A stretch of DNA of 64,000 nucleotides from assembly GCF_000004075.3 (NCBI RefSeq), contig NC_026660.2, positions 29,267,498-29,331,497 of the forward strand. The letters are read 5' to 3'. Positions 36,879-50,171 of this stretch are shown here, one piece after another (positions within the stretch are counted from its first letter, which is position 1; every line of letters begins with the position of its first letter). The notes under the pieces were generated by a model. The model made no database searches. It was not told where the DNA came from and worked only from the letters and a program-made list of their open reading frames with translations. The position numbers and the translations under genes are program-made. This stretch comes from Cucumis sativus. Its lineage: Eukaryota; Streptophyta; Magnoliopsida; Cucurbitales; Cucurbitaceae.

Positions 36879-39125
36879 GTGTAGCCATCAATGGCTGACC
36901 ACAACCCAACTTGCAGCGACAAAGATCTCTATCCTTTGATTCATTATCACACTTTTGTGTAATAAAAACAAAGCCCACTCACTTCTCCATCTTTTCATTT
37001 CTCATTTTTAAACCATAAATTAAAACATGATAATCACTTGCAATATTCCTCTTCTTTTGGGTTAAAAAGTTGAGCTACAATATTTCTAAACAGGAGGTAT
37101 TAGATTGTTCTGGCGGCTAATTTGACTGTAATAGTCAATAAATCAATCATAACAGTTTGCAAAATGTAGACTTAATCTAAATTTAGTAGAATAACCAAAT
37201 GTTTTCAAATAGATGTGTGGTAAGTAAGCATAAGTTATAATCGTTTATAATCCAACACGATGAAAAAGATGATATCCGATGATATTAAAATTCATCATAT
37301 TTGAATAGTTTAACTTCGTAGAAAGTTGACGTGAGACCATAACTTGCGGTAAGAAATGGATGGACAGAGCTCAAAAATAAATTTGTGCAATTATAAACTC
37401 TTATATTTGAGGATGATGAAACAATTTTGGTATATATTTTTTCTTTTTTTAGTTCAATACCTACATGGAATTGTTAAGATAAAAAAAAACAACAAAGAAA
37501 AAAATAGATATAAAGATTGACATAGTTTATTAACATTGTGTTATAGTAATCTTATTGAGAAGGATAATTATAAAATTTTCGAGTTTGTGTTGGGTATACG
37601 TGGCAGTGAATGGAATAGAAATACATAAGAGTCAAAGTTGGATAAAATAGAGAAGATGATGACAAGTAGATACAAGTGAGTTAGTGGAGAAATGTATATA
37701 AATAGATGAATTTGGAGTTTGGAGTATGTGATTGATTTAAATTGGTTGGGAAGTTCCAAAATGACCCAATACCATGTCTTACGGACGCGGCTTGATCAGA
37801 TGATACAAATTATGAGTATCGATTGGTCACTGTCAAACCCTCCCTTTCCTTCAATTTCCATGCAAAATACTCATACCTCCACTTTCCCCTTATCACAAAA
37901 TTACAATCAACCCCCCCTCTTTCTTCCTTTCACATCCATCATCCTCATCTTAACAGTAATACCAAATAAATCAGAATAATTTATCTTAGATCAAAAGAGA
38001 TTGAATGGGTGTGTTAAGCCATAATTCAATGCACTGTTCCTCCTCTCTTAACTGTTGGATACTGAGAACGTTAATTTTGTTCGTTGTAAATGTAATGTAA
38101 TTCAGTCAGGTTATTCTTTTTTTTTTTTTTTTTTTGTTTTGACACAAGGCTCCCGCTCTGTCTAAGGGTCTTTTTAGAAATCCGTTGAGAGTGTAATTAA
38201 CTTGGATTAAGTGAATGATTTGGTACTGAGGACAGATTAGTTAAAGGTAATTTGTCTATATTATTAAAAGGAAAAAGATAGAGAAATTGATTTGATGGGA
38301 TAGAAGGGGAAAGGGTGTTTGTTAAAAATGGGACGTTGGATGGTAAAAGCAAGAAGAGGGGAAGTTTTCAGTATTTGTAAATGGTAGGGTGTGTCTGATT
38401 ATGGGTTTTTAAAAGGTATTTTGGACTGTTGTTTATGGCACTATCAACCCTTCAACGATCCTTTGGGCCCTCAAGAATGTTTCTTCTTCACAATTTCCCC
38501 TCTATGTCATTTCCAATACATTCTTTTTCATTCCTTAATTATTTGTAACTTTCCTTCTCTTCTTCTTCTTCTTCTTCCATTTCATTGCACTGTTTTTGTT
38601 TGTAACAATCTACTTAAAATTAACTTTACTCTAGCTAGGAAAAAAGAGAAAGAACAAAAATATGAAAATTCACTACTATTTACTTAATCTTTTTGCTGCG
38701 AAAGGAAAGTACTATTCAAGTGTGTTATACAATAACGTCCTAAAATTGAATTATGATGGATTTTCCAGTATGAAGTTTTAAAGAATATAAAAGGATATAG
38801 ATGAAGAGAAAAAGGCTTTATCCAATTATCCAATTTTACCTAGATTGGAATTTAGGTTAGAAAAATTTGAGAATATAAAATTTGTTTGTAATTAACTAAA
38901 AAATTATAAAAGTTTGGACTATTTAGTTTTTTAAATAAAATTGACAAATAGATAGCACACCTTATGATTAAATAAGGTTTGTCTTTATCATTTCTGCTTT
39001 GTTCTTTTGTTTAATTTGTTTTTACAAAATTTGTTATCATTTCCGTTGAAGAATGAATTGTTGAACCAAAAAGAAAAAGAAAAACGCATCTAAACAAAAG
39101 CTCTGCTTCGGACTGGGAATCAACT

Positions 39126-39166
39126 TGGGCCTTTCCTAAATGGGCTAGACCTCCCTCCCCGGCCCA
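39126..39166. promoter_or_regulatory. Third cluster of TGGGCY/GGCCCA motifs
   Basis: TGGGCC at 39126, TGGGCT at 39141 and GGCCCA at 39161 within about 40 bases, with no gene nearby. Confidence 0.35.
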
Positions 39167-39194
39167 ATAAGTTTTGTTTATGTTTTTTTTTTTT

Positions 39195-39212
39195 AATATA
39201 TATATATATATA
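39195..39212. repeat. (TA)n microsatellite
   Basis: About nine TA units following a poly-T run. Confidence 0.8.
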
Positions 39213-41121
39213 AATGAGAAAAATAATTGATATAAAACATAGACTTAAATATTGTTGTCTTTCTTTATGATTTTTCAATTAGTCTGCATCATTCTAAATT
39301 AAAATATTAATTTGACTAATGATTAATAATTGGAATGGCATGAGGGAAAAATAGTCCATTATATAAAATAATGACAAGTATATGTCTAAATATATATATA
39401 TTTATTAATAAAATAGACAATTAGAATATAAAGCAAAATTCATTACTGGTTATTTATTAATATTATCCAATTGGTATCATCTTGTTTGTTTGTTTGTCAA
39501 GACTATATTGTCTGACCTAATATAATAAATGTGCCATTGTTGATATTAATTTAAACAATATTAAAACTCGGGAAAGAATTAAAATCCCGCAATCAGTTAT
39601 TATTGTTTTGAAAATTGATTAAAGGATACCCATGAAATGATGAAGCAAGCTTTATTGTGAAAGAATCCAACTTTTATGGCATGCTAAGAAATTACATTCT
39701 AATACGATAAGGAAGGATGTGCTTACGTATATAAACATTATGTCATATTAGTACGATTATCATTGAAATTTAGAAATGTTTTCAAAGGTGGAGACAGTTG
39801 GCAAAGGAGAATGAGGTTCTGAATTGATTTGGCATTGTGATTGAGATGAGTGGACCAAAAGGCATGGGTACAGCTGCATTAATGTGGTCCTTGATGTAGG
39901 TGATAATTAGGGAGAAATATTAATATGAAAGGCATAAAAGAATAAAGGAGAGTTGGCCACTTAGCTTCATACCAATTGGCGCTCACAAAACCAAAAATCG
40001 TCTCATTTAAAAAATGGGCATTCACTAACTTGCATAAGCGGGTCACCATATGGAGACACGTGGTGGATGTGTATAGGGACATAGTGCTGAAACCATTGGC
40101 TGATCCGTGGCTGTCACCTTTGGCCCAGGGTTGTTTAATAATACACTTGGAATCGTCCTCCCCAATCCGAAAATGACTGTCAACTATTATACCGACAACG
40201 ACTCTTCCTATAAACGCTTTTCCCATACCATACTATACATTTCACCATGTGACATATTTCTCTTTTTCTTTCTCCTTCCTAATTTTACTTCTTTTAATCC
40301 AAAGTATATACTTCTATCAAGTTATTTGTATATTTACTTACACGGATTTTAAAACCCAATATCACTCTTTCTTTAATTTCTTGGTCAATTGAGGTATATT
40401 TTATGTTGGTTAGTTAATTCCAAATAATTATGTCTGTGTGTATATGGTGAAGTTGAAAGTAGTCAACTTTTTGTTCTTTTTGTATTGTTTTTAGCAATTC
40501 GTAGGATGGAGTTTGGACTGTAATTGTAAAGTTTACTTTGAGTTTGTCCAATGATAAGGCTGAAGAATTTTCATATAATGTTGAGATGGAACACAAGCTA
40601 CACTAAGTCACTCTCATAAAATATTTTTTATTCTTGATGTGATACATATAGAATTTTAGGTTACGCATTACAACTTTAGTCTATCAAATTTTAAATTTGT
40701 GTCAAGCATGTCATGAAGTACTTTAAACAACTTTTTAAATTAATCTTTGAACTATCATGTATCTAAATATAAATTATTCTTTTTTTTTATATATATATAT
40801 CTTAGGTCTAATATAAATAAGTTTTCTAAAATTCATGAATCCTAATTAACTAGACACCATTCATAATAATCTTTAAAAAAAACAACGATAATCTTTGTTA
40901 GATATTTTTGAAAAAAAGAATTATTAGACGCAAAATTCAATATTAATGTTCCCTTGTTTTAAAAATATTTGAATGTGTTTGTAAAATTTAGGAATATATC
41001 TATATTAAACACAAACATTAACGTTCATAAAACAAATTTATAATATCTAAAGCTAAAAGATATATAGAGATACATGTATATCATGTCGCACTATCCACGT
41101 TATTATCACGAACGAATATTA

Positions 41122-41175
41122 CCAATTGCACCAAGAGGGTTAGAGATTCAAGTTCAAATCTCCATCTCCACCAAA
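41122..41175 (+). repeat. Possible SINE or tRNA-derived fragment
   Basis: The run ends in AGTTCAAATCTCCATCTCCA, close to a Pol III B box (GGTTCAAATCC). Similar phrases occur at 44803-44832, 45064-45085 and, inverted, in the S5 intron near 14400. No full tRNA cloverleaf can be drawn. Confidence 0.3.
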
Positions 41176-41647
41176 GAATACTATAAATTCATTGGTAAGT
41201 TTTTTTTTAATAGTTTAATGAAGTGAATGATTGAATAAGACTCAAAAGAGAATCCTCCAAACTTAAAAAGCAATTCTTTAATTTTTGAAGAAGCAGCAAC
41301 CACACAAGTGAAAGAAAAGAATAGCACTTGGACAAGGACACCAAATATATAGAAATATATACAATTAATCATTAATTAATGGATTAAATTAATTATATAA
41401 GGTTGAACTTTTTAATATATGTGTGTCTTTTAATTTTTTCTTTTTTTTTTTTTTTTTGGTAAGAAATAGAAAAAGTATTTAATAGATTTTTAAACATCTA
41501 ATTTTCTAACCAAATATACTGAGGTATATATTTGTTCAAAAGAAATTGAAAGACTAGAAACCTATTATAGTAAAAAAAGAAAAAGCAAAGAAAAAAAAAT
41601 ACAAGGTGTGGTCTCTTTCATTCACTTTCATTTCCATTATAGTTTAT

Positions 41648-41659
41648 ATTATATATATA
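41648..41659 (+). promoter_or_regulatory. TATA box of the SPL gene
   Basis: TATATATAG about 55 bases upstream of the ATG at 41711, followed by a short leader. Confidence 0.5.
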
Positions 41660-41710
41660 GTCATGTGGTTCTTCTAACTTGTTCTACACATATAAGACTT
41701 CTCTTAGAAA

Positions 41711-43262
41711 ATGGCAAACTCAGAAGATCAAGGTTGGGAGGACATGATTGTAGATGATGACGACGACGATAACGACAACGAAGAAATAGGGTTTGTAGAT
41801 AATGAGAGGAGGAGGAGATCTGGTTTAACCAGTGCTCGGGGTGGTGGCGGAGGGGGAAGGTCAACGGTGGCACGTTGCCAAGCCGATGGCTGCAATGCTG
41901 ATCTGACCGGTGCAAAACCGTACCACCGCCGCCACAAGGTCTGCGAGTTCCACTCCAGGGCGGCTGTGGTGATTCTGGCCGGATTGGAACAGCGATTTTG
42001 CCAGCAGTGTAGTAGGTAAGAAAGAAAGCTTCCTCTTTTTTTTTTTTCTCTCAAATAATTTTTTTTAAGAAAACCCTAATCTGGATCTCTTAAATTAGTA
42101 TTGTTTTTTTAATCTTTATCAAAATGTTTCACTATTTATGGAATAAATCTAATATTCAAGTATTCTATTAAGGGGGAAGACATTTTAATTTCCATTTATA
42201 CACTAAAGTGTTGAGTCAATTCTTTTTTGAATTTTCTATTGAACATGAAACATGTATAATTTAATATTATCTTTTTTGAAAAAAAAAAAGTTGTGTTTAA
42301 TGGTGATTATGTCACCCAAATGGTTTTATTACCTATAGTAATTACTTTTCAATCAAGATAGTAAAATGCCCATTAATATAATAGTTATTGACTATCAATT
42401 TTATTTTTTTTAAAAAAGATTGACCTTCATTTTTAAGGTCTGAAGTTTTAACAAAGTACTGTTATATTATATATTCTTAATGGTTAATTAAGTTTGTTTA
42501 AATTAAAGTTGGTAAATTTGGATTTTTTTTTTCCCTCTTGAATAGAGATTGAAAGGTTTTACATTATTGTTAAGACTAAATGAATCAATTTTAGTTGTAA
42601 TAACTTTTAAATTCAAGTGGGTTTGAGTGAGTGATACAATTAATGCTATATTCTCACAGTGATTTTAAAGCTTTCGCTTTCTTAAAATTAGAGAACAATT
42701 GTGACATAGGGTTTTGTGTGATTGGTGAGGAACTATTCATTTTAGTGTTAACACTTTTAATTATGTTGGATACTTAAAATAGTTTGCTTCACAATAGAGT
42801 TAATTTAGTGGTCGAAAATATATTTGTTGGAAATTATTAGAATGTGAATAGGGTAGTTTTAATATAGTGACATTTTTTTTGAAATTATTATAAAAATAGA
42901 GGAAAATCTATTAAAATTTATTTTTGGCAAATAGTTCTACTTTTTTATTTTCTGTGATGTGCATATGAATTTCTCACTAGCTGTAGCCTATAACAATAAT
43001 GGTGGAAAAATAAATTAGAGGGAAGTAAAATTGAAAATATGAAAGGGTGTGGAGGATTATATTAAATACGCATTAAATGTGAATTAAATATATTAGATGG
43101 GAATGGAAAAGGGAGATGGTTTAGTTGTATTATGATGACAGGTTTCATGCATTATCGGAATTCGATGACACAAAGAGAAGCTGCCGGATGCGTTTGGCTG
43201 GTCACAATGAACGCCGCCGTAAAATCTTACCGGATTTTCATGGCCAATCCTCCACTAATTGA
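41711..43262 (+). CDS. SPL3: Small SBP-box transcription factor, SPL3/4/5 type
   Basis: Two exons, 41711-42015 and 43142-43262, with a 1,126-base intron; phase 2 joining gives 141 residues, the small size of the SPL3/4/5 clade. An acidic N-terminus ([12 protein letters not shown]) precedes the SBP domain at about 56-130. Its two zinc sites are visible: [20 protein letters not shown] with HKVCEFHS, and [17 protein letters not shown] with [15 protein letters not shown], the latter including the bipartite nuclear localisation signal. The intron lies at CQQCSR/FH, its conserved place in SBP genes. SPL3-type proteins bind GTAC cores and promote the vegetative-to-reproductive transition. A miR156 site follows in the 3' UTR. 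Symbol given for the clade; orthology supported by neighbouring S5 as in Arabidopsis chromosome 2. Confidence 0.93.
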
Positions 43263-45971
43263 ACCACACACACTCTCACTGTGTCCACTAATTACCTAAT
43301 TAATAATAAATAACAATAATGATACACTCATTACTAATGAAGAATAAGAAGAAGAAGAAGAAGAAAAGAAGAAAGAGCTGCTCGTTATTGGAGTTAATTT
43401 TGTGTTGAGAGAGAGTCACAGGTCATTCTGGTTATTCTGGTCACCAGTCACCGGCGGCCACCGTGATGAAAAATGAATTTTTATGCTTTCTCTCTTCTGT
43501 CATCAAAAGAAAACCCAATTTATAGCCCTCTTTGTAATCATAATAATAATAAGTAAATAGATAACAAAGAGATGATCAGATGGTTTATGGTACTTTTTGC
43601 CTCAGTCACATATCACTAAAATCTGTGTGGGATATCTTTCTTTCTTTTTCTTTAACATTGTAGCTGTAGGTTATGTATGGAAGCCGGCCTATGTGTTTAA
43701 TTTAATTGTAGTTTGTTATATTAATTAATGATGTTTTGTAAAAGAAATTACCTAGGGCAACCAAAAAGTATCATGATGTATCATCTTATATATATATTTT
43801 TTACTCTTTTAACTTTGGATTTTACTTAACTTTGGCCCATGTGAAATGAAAAATTAGAAAAAAAAAGTTGTTTTAATTCTTATAAATTAATTAAGAGACT
43901 ATTTAGTAAAAAAAACAAATATTAAAAAGTGAAAAATTTGAAATTTAGAGGTAAAATGGAAACAAAAACTTAAAACTATAAAGTCAAAATGTAACATTAT
44001 TATCTAACTTATATTTGTGAGACATTGCTGTGAAATTCAAACTTTAATTAAAACCAACACTTTTGTTGAACTTTGTATTTTGAAATGATGATATTAAATT
44101 ATTGACGATTCTGAGTGGGTAAAGCCCTAATTTTGCATTGAAATAATTAGGGCTCAGTTTTGGGATATGTTCATCTATTATATTATATAATGAGTTAAAA
44201 TTAGTGGGTAAATGTAGTGAAAATGGTAATGTAAAATCCAAAATCTTGTATTCGATTTAACGTGAAACTTCCATCCATTTTCTCTAAATTTTTAATTTCA
44301 TCACAGTTTCATCTTAAACTTAGACAAGTGATAACAATTTTTTTTAACCTTTTAGCTTTAAAATATTTGTAATCTTTACTGTTTCGTAAGTTTTTGTTTA
44401 AAGAAAAACTTTCTTTTTTCAGGTTTGAGATGAAGTTATTTGTTTTAAAAAAATATCTTCATTTTGTTAATGTAAAAGAATCAACAAACTTGAGAACACC
44501 CAACTTGAGTAACTACAATTCCAACAAGCCTCCAATCTTCTAAACTAGAAGTGATTAGAAGTCCATATTGTATAACTCAACAAAACAATTCAGTACATTT
44601 TGAACCATTCAAATTAGATATGAAAACGAAGAAGTTACGATCAAAAGATGGTTTGAAAGAAAAAATTTATGTAACAATGATAGTGATATACATTTTAGCA
44701 TTTAAAAAAAGCTAACATTCAATGGATTAATTTCTTTATGTCTAATTTAACAATACGTAGAGAGAGTCATGTAACCCAATTGACATAAAGATGGATAAAA
44801 ATGTTAAAAGTTTAATCTCTACCCCACATATCATATGTGACGTCTTGGTTGATAAAATAGCCAAAGTATAGGGGACTTAATTTTTTTCTAAACCATAAAT
44901 AGGTTAGTAGAGACTTATTTTTAAACTTTGTAATAATTCATAGAAGTTTTTGATGAGTTATATTAAAAAATAAGAGCAAAGTTAAAATGAGTGTATTTCA
45001 TCGATAATTTATATTTATTTTTTCTTTTAAAGTTGAGATTCGTTTGACACATACTCCTCCTAAGGTTAAAAGTTCAAATTCTCTTATACTTACCTAAAGA
45101 AATGAAGTAATAGAGACAACTAAATTGAAGTCGAGTTGGCAGCCTACTCAAATGGTTAAACTCATACATAAAATATTGCATGTGCGTTTAATAGACTATA
45201 AATTTTGTAATTTAAATGCTACAAATTCTGAAAATAACATCTTAAAAATATTTGTTACCTTTAGATTTTGAAGTACATAGCTATACTGAAAGAAGAATAT
45301 ATAAAAAGATTAACAAATATAATATTTCATCTTGAAACAAAATTTTTAACACATACTCGATAAATATTAAAAATTATAATTAGTTTCTTCATTTCTAAAT
45401 ATATTATCAAATGCATTTTGAACGTTTAATTTTAATTTTCTAATCTACAACACAAATGTATTAAATCCTCTATTTTCAAATTTCTAAATCAAAGTGGCCC
45501 TGTTAACCTCACTTTATCATATGGTTGATGTGTCAAAAAGTGTTATCTGTTTTAGTTTGTTGTTATGTAATTTATGGGCAAGCTTTAACATTTAATCCAA
45601 TAAAAGTTTAACAAAGTGTCAATCCAAGAAAAAAAAAGAGAGAGAAGACATATTTCAAATATTTGATTTGCCACATTTCCTATATCATTCGTCATTGCTT
45701 TTTAGATTATAAAAAGAAAAAGATAATTATAATAGATAGCAATTTAAGAAATAATAATGGAGTATATTGCAATAAGTTTAATTATTATATTTGCAACTTT
45801 TTTTAAAAAAAATTACAAATGAGATGTCCTCATCTCTAAAGGGTAATGTCACGGAACCAATTCATATAAAGATAAAGAATAAAATTATACCAAACACCCG
45901 AAACCAAAAGCAACGCTGAACCAGTAGTTCCCATTAAAAGATTGAAAAATGCACCTGTTTTAATAATGGTG
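43263..45971. other. SPL 3' UTR and spacer to DEG15
   Basis: The first 400 bases are the SPL 3' UTR with GAA repeats and the miR156 site. Beyond it is AT-rich DNA with B-box-like phrases at 44803-44832 and 45064-45085, suggesting old SINE debris. No gene seen. Confidence 0.5.
43483..43502 (+). promoter_or_regulatory. miR156 target site in the SPL 3' UTR
   Basis: ATGCTTTCTCTCTTCTGTCA, 220 bases after the stop codon. Against miR156 (UGACAGAAGAGAGUGAGCAC), miRNA positions 1-13 pair perfectly, including the 10/11 cleavage point; position 14 is a U:U mismatch, 15 a G:U wobble, 16-19 pair and 20 is mismatched. SPL3/4/5 genes are known to carry this site in the 3' UTR rather than the coding region. 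Confidence 0.9.
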
Positions 45972-48900
45972 TCATAACTTGCTACGGACTATATCAGATG
46001 GAAGCAGCCTTTCCCCCTCGTTATGAAGAGTTGGCTTTCGGAGTACTTCACGCTGTTCGGCGATGAACTTTGCAAATCGAGAACCTTTCCCTTTTGATTC
46101 ATGGTCTTCGCCTAGCAATTGAGGGAGACCTGGTGGAGGAGAGGGCTTGGGAGATCGCTGTGACATCAATGCCCATATAGAAGAAAGCTGCTCATTTGGT
46201 TCATCCAGAACTTTTACAACTGAGAGATCCTCCATGTCTGTAAGTGAAAAAACGAACCGCTATAAATTAGAAATAGGACTCATGCTGTGGTAATTTATGG
46301 TCATAGAACGTAAATGACAAAAGTTGGTCAAGCCACACAATACGATTAAATTCAGCTGGGAAACCTTTGGAGAACCTATGGATGGGTTCCAAAGCTGCAC
46401 ATGGTATGCTGAAGTTCAAGTGTGGAATAATAACTCCTCGCCCATGCCTTGCATTGCTGTATCAACATTTCAAACAAATTATTAATTTCCAGTAGAAATC
46501 CTCTCCTCTTATTGGTATATGGATAAAGAGATACCAATCAAACAATTGAAAGCATCGGCCAAATAAAACTGAACAATATACCTAAGAATAGCTGCCCACA
46601 AACAAAACTAAATTGGTCCTACACGCCTTGAGTAATGATGAGAGGCTAAGCAAATTTGCACGTACAAGAACCAGAAGAATCATTAAAGGTTTCCCAGGTT
46701 TTATGGCGGCTAAAATTAAAAGGTCAGTATTCATTTAAAAGCAGTTATTCACTTCCATCCATCAAGGATATTATATGTGGAGCATGATGCAAGATAAAAA
46801 TCACAAATAAATACCTCGATGAAATAAGCAGATAGCTAAAAAGAGAGACTAGAAAGGAAAATAAAATTATAGCTCTAATCTCCTAAAACTAGGAGGGCAA
46901 TTGAAAAATGAAAAATGAAGAAAGCTGAAGTCGAAACAGAGTCAGCTTCCAAACGGTTTCATCCAGTTTAATGAATAGGTTTTCATACATTTTGCCATTT
47001 CAATTCTCAAGTCAATAGCAATTTAAATGGAAAAATGATTCCTTGTTTCTATTTCAAACACAATGAATAGTTCGTTTTTTTACCCTAATAGACTGAATAC
47101 TTCAACATATCTGGAAAACTCTATGACCCTATAAGTTCACCAGTTCCATTTTCAATAGTAAGAGCAGCATTTTATAAGCTAACCTAATATGGACGGTTTG
47201 ATCTTTGTTTATTGCACCGTACCTTGTAACAAGTCCAATCATATGGCCTTCTGAATTGACAACAGCACCCCCACTACCACCAGGGTGCACTGCAGCGGTT
47301 GTTTCAAGCATCGCAGGAAAATATTCTAACGAATCTCCTTTGTGATAAGATGAGGGAATCTTTGCTTTCACCACATTAGACACCACACCAGAGCAAACAG
47401 AAGGGGACAAGCCTAACAAAATTCAAACTAGTGTCAGATAATGTAAAATATAAATATTTATCATATGTTTCTCGAGACATTAGTAAATTAATTTCTGTGT
47501 AAAAAGAAAAAGGAAAATATCAACTTGCATAATTTGTTTTAAAAATATCATGTGAAACATATACTTCTATCCATAAACTCCAAAAGTTTTAGAATGGCGC
47601 ATTATTAAGATTACCTATGAAAATCTTCATTGTATCAATTCTTACACACATGGACAATATTTGTTTTGTTACATTTAGGAGTTTAGTTAATAATTTTATG
47701 TTTGTCCAAATGAAATGTAATGGAGGCTATAAATTGATACACTTTACTTAATATTTAAATAAGAGAAGTTCAGGATTTTAAATTAATACAATTATTAGTT
47801 TTGATTAAATTGATACAAGTTCTTGTTTATGGGTATAAATTGATATTTTCCCAATAGAAAAAACAGGAACGCTAGAAAATTAGTTATCCCATCCAGATGA
47901 AAATGTAGACAGCCATTATTCAGTGGAACACCACTTCATCTGTATAATTAGAAATAACACGTTCTTTTTCTTTCAAGGAATCCTTTTAGGCAATCAAGTA
48001 ACCCATCAAAGAATAATGATGATGACTGCAGAATGACTATTAAAACTATTTAAATGGTCTAAACTGGATAAGAAGAAAAGGCTCCTTCATCCGGTTCATC
48101 CCTAATCCCGGAACAAAACTTTTTCCAACACCAACATGAACCATGGCAAACTAAAAGATCACACAACAATAATAATAGACCAATAAATTAGATGAAAGAG
48201 ATACCAGATTTCGGTCCCAACAGTCCATGCCCAATAACATGTATCTTTGACCCTGAGGTTGGGCAAGAACAATCCATTGTAATAGGGGAGAGCTGCTCTG
48301 GTATTTGCTCGAGCTGCAAGAGGGCAACATCCCAAGATCCCTTGCAGATGTATAACAATTTAGCATCACACCATATCCAAGGCTCTGCATGACTCAAGCG
48401 AACATGCAAGTTTCTACGGCCATAGTTAGGAAAACTTAACTTATTATCCTCAAGTTGGTTGTGGAGAAGAATATTTCCATTTTTAGAGGCATTTGGTTCT
48501 ATATTTCCAATCTCTTGGCCGCCAAAAACACTGTTATTCATTGAACACGGAGAATGCTCAGTGTGGGACTGCAGCAGCTTGGCATTTTCGATTGATTTTT
48601 CTCCACCAACATTTGTTTTCCCAAATCTCCATGGCTCTATCAAGTGGGCATTCGTGAGTATTAGGCCTTGGCTGTTGAGCAAAACGCCAGATGCCCATAT
48701 TCCTTCGCCCATTGTAACAAGACAAACAGAAGCCACTGCCTTCTCAATTTTAAATGGGAAAGGACGAGAACAGCCAGAACTTTCTTGAATACTGCTGAAG
48801 CCTCCCTCAAGTTTTTGTTCCTTATTCACTGCCATATTCCCCACAGCACCAATACACCTGTTGTCGTTGTCAATCCTTTCTCCAACATTACAAGTACCTA

Positions 48901-50140
48901 GCAGTAGACCACTGCAAGCAGTTGCGATGGCTCCCCATGGAATCAACAGCTGTTACCAAGCCTAGAGTCTCACACAATGCAATAACTCCGAGTGCAATTA
49001 AATTAATAGCATGTAAAGAGGCAAACAGATTCATTATACCTGAATCTCAGCACCAGTCATATAATGCACAAGTGGCCTAATCAGAACACCAATGAGACGT
49101 GCTTTTTCATCAAAAACTGGACAGCCCTCCATTCCTACCAGAGAAAGTATCATAGTTGTAAGAAAGAAACCACCAGAAGAAAACAGAATACAATAGAACA
49201 GAAAGATAAACATACCAGGAAGACACCGCATGTCAGCCATCAGTAATGACTTGCTCAATGAGCTAGGAGGGTAGCAATTGGAAATTGATCCGACCGATAA
49301 GCTAATTTGGTCAAAAAATCAAAGACTACTAGTCACACAACAGACAGCAGATGCAATAACAGACTCAACCTGAATTATTTGACAGTATATTTACCCCTTG
49401 AAAGCAATTAGGATTGGCAAACAAAAAATAGACAAGTAAATTCAGAAACATGTCACCATTGTTAAATATGAAAGAAGAGAAAATCTTCTACAGCCATCTG
49501 CAGAATTTGTAATCAATCAACTACTAACATCTTCAGTGACATTCCAGTATTCCATTTAATCATGCTGAAACCGATACTAACTGAACTAGAAAAACAAGAG
49601 AGGAACGGGAGCATCTAGGATTTAACAAAATTTAAGTGTGAATAGAGTCCTAAAAGTTTGCTAGTCTGGAACTGTTTGAGAACTCAAGGGTAAAATTGTA
49701 TGAACTATGTAACAGATATACCTGTTAAGAAAATGCACTGGTGATAGAACACCAAAAGGAGAACCAACAGCAAGAAGAAAGGATCCTCTCTGCCTTGAGG
49801 GAGATATACTTATGTTTGGCATGTCCTAGAAAGAACTCAAATATTAGTAACTAGCAGTAGACATTACAAGTAAAAAAGACAAAGCTAACGCTATAAACAT
49901 TCATGAAATGCCTAACCTATCCTGCAATCTATAGAATTGAAATTTTCTAATGAATGACAGGTAAGGAGAGGTAGGAATTCACCTTTGAGAGTGAGGGAAC
50001 ACCAAGAATGGCGATTCTTATTGTTAAGTCATTGTTCTTGCTAGATCCCTCCAAATCCAAAAATTTCTGGCTACCAACAGAAGTTCTCTTTTCATTTTCA
50101 ATCTGAAAATGAACCAGAAACTACACTAAGGAGACTTAAA

Positions 50141-50171
<31 letters not shown>

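Larger units (their letters stand above)
33249..41710. other. Large spacer between second Dof and SPL genes
   Basis: About 8.4 kb without a supportable protein gene. Contents: GA-rich Dof leader, a 42-base tandem repeat (33941-34005), GA microsatellites (34245-34262, 36858-36878), a foldback-capable patch (35100-35300), a TATA-like element at 37690-37702 with no convincing gene after it, a poly-T (38117-38135), GGCCCA motifs at 39126-39166, a TA microsatellite (39195-39212), a patch with a G-box (ACACGTGG near 40056) and a SINE-like fragment (41122-41175). Confidence 0.5.

Noticed and set aside
36607-36978. 123-codon minus-strand frame with Gly run and Pro run
   Set aside because: Product is a translation of GA and CCG/CCA simple repeats with no family resemblance.
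37690-37979. TATA-like element followed by an 86-codon frame
   Set aside because: The frame has no domain and the C-rich end looks like leader sequence; no downstream gene could be joined.
38117-38170. Poly-T followed by a phrase resembling the start of a primate Alu (CTCCCGCTCTGTC)
   Set aside because: Similarity lasts under 20 bases and then stops; plant context makes contamination or homology unlikely.
39879-40226. 115-codon minus-strand frame and overlapping plus-strand frames
   Set aside because: No domain; the GC-richer patch with a G-box reads better as regulatory DNA.
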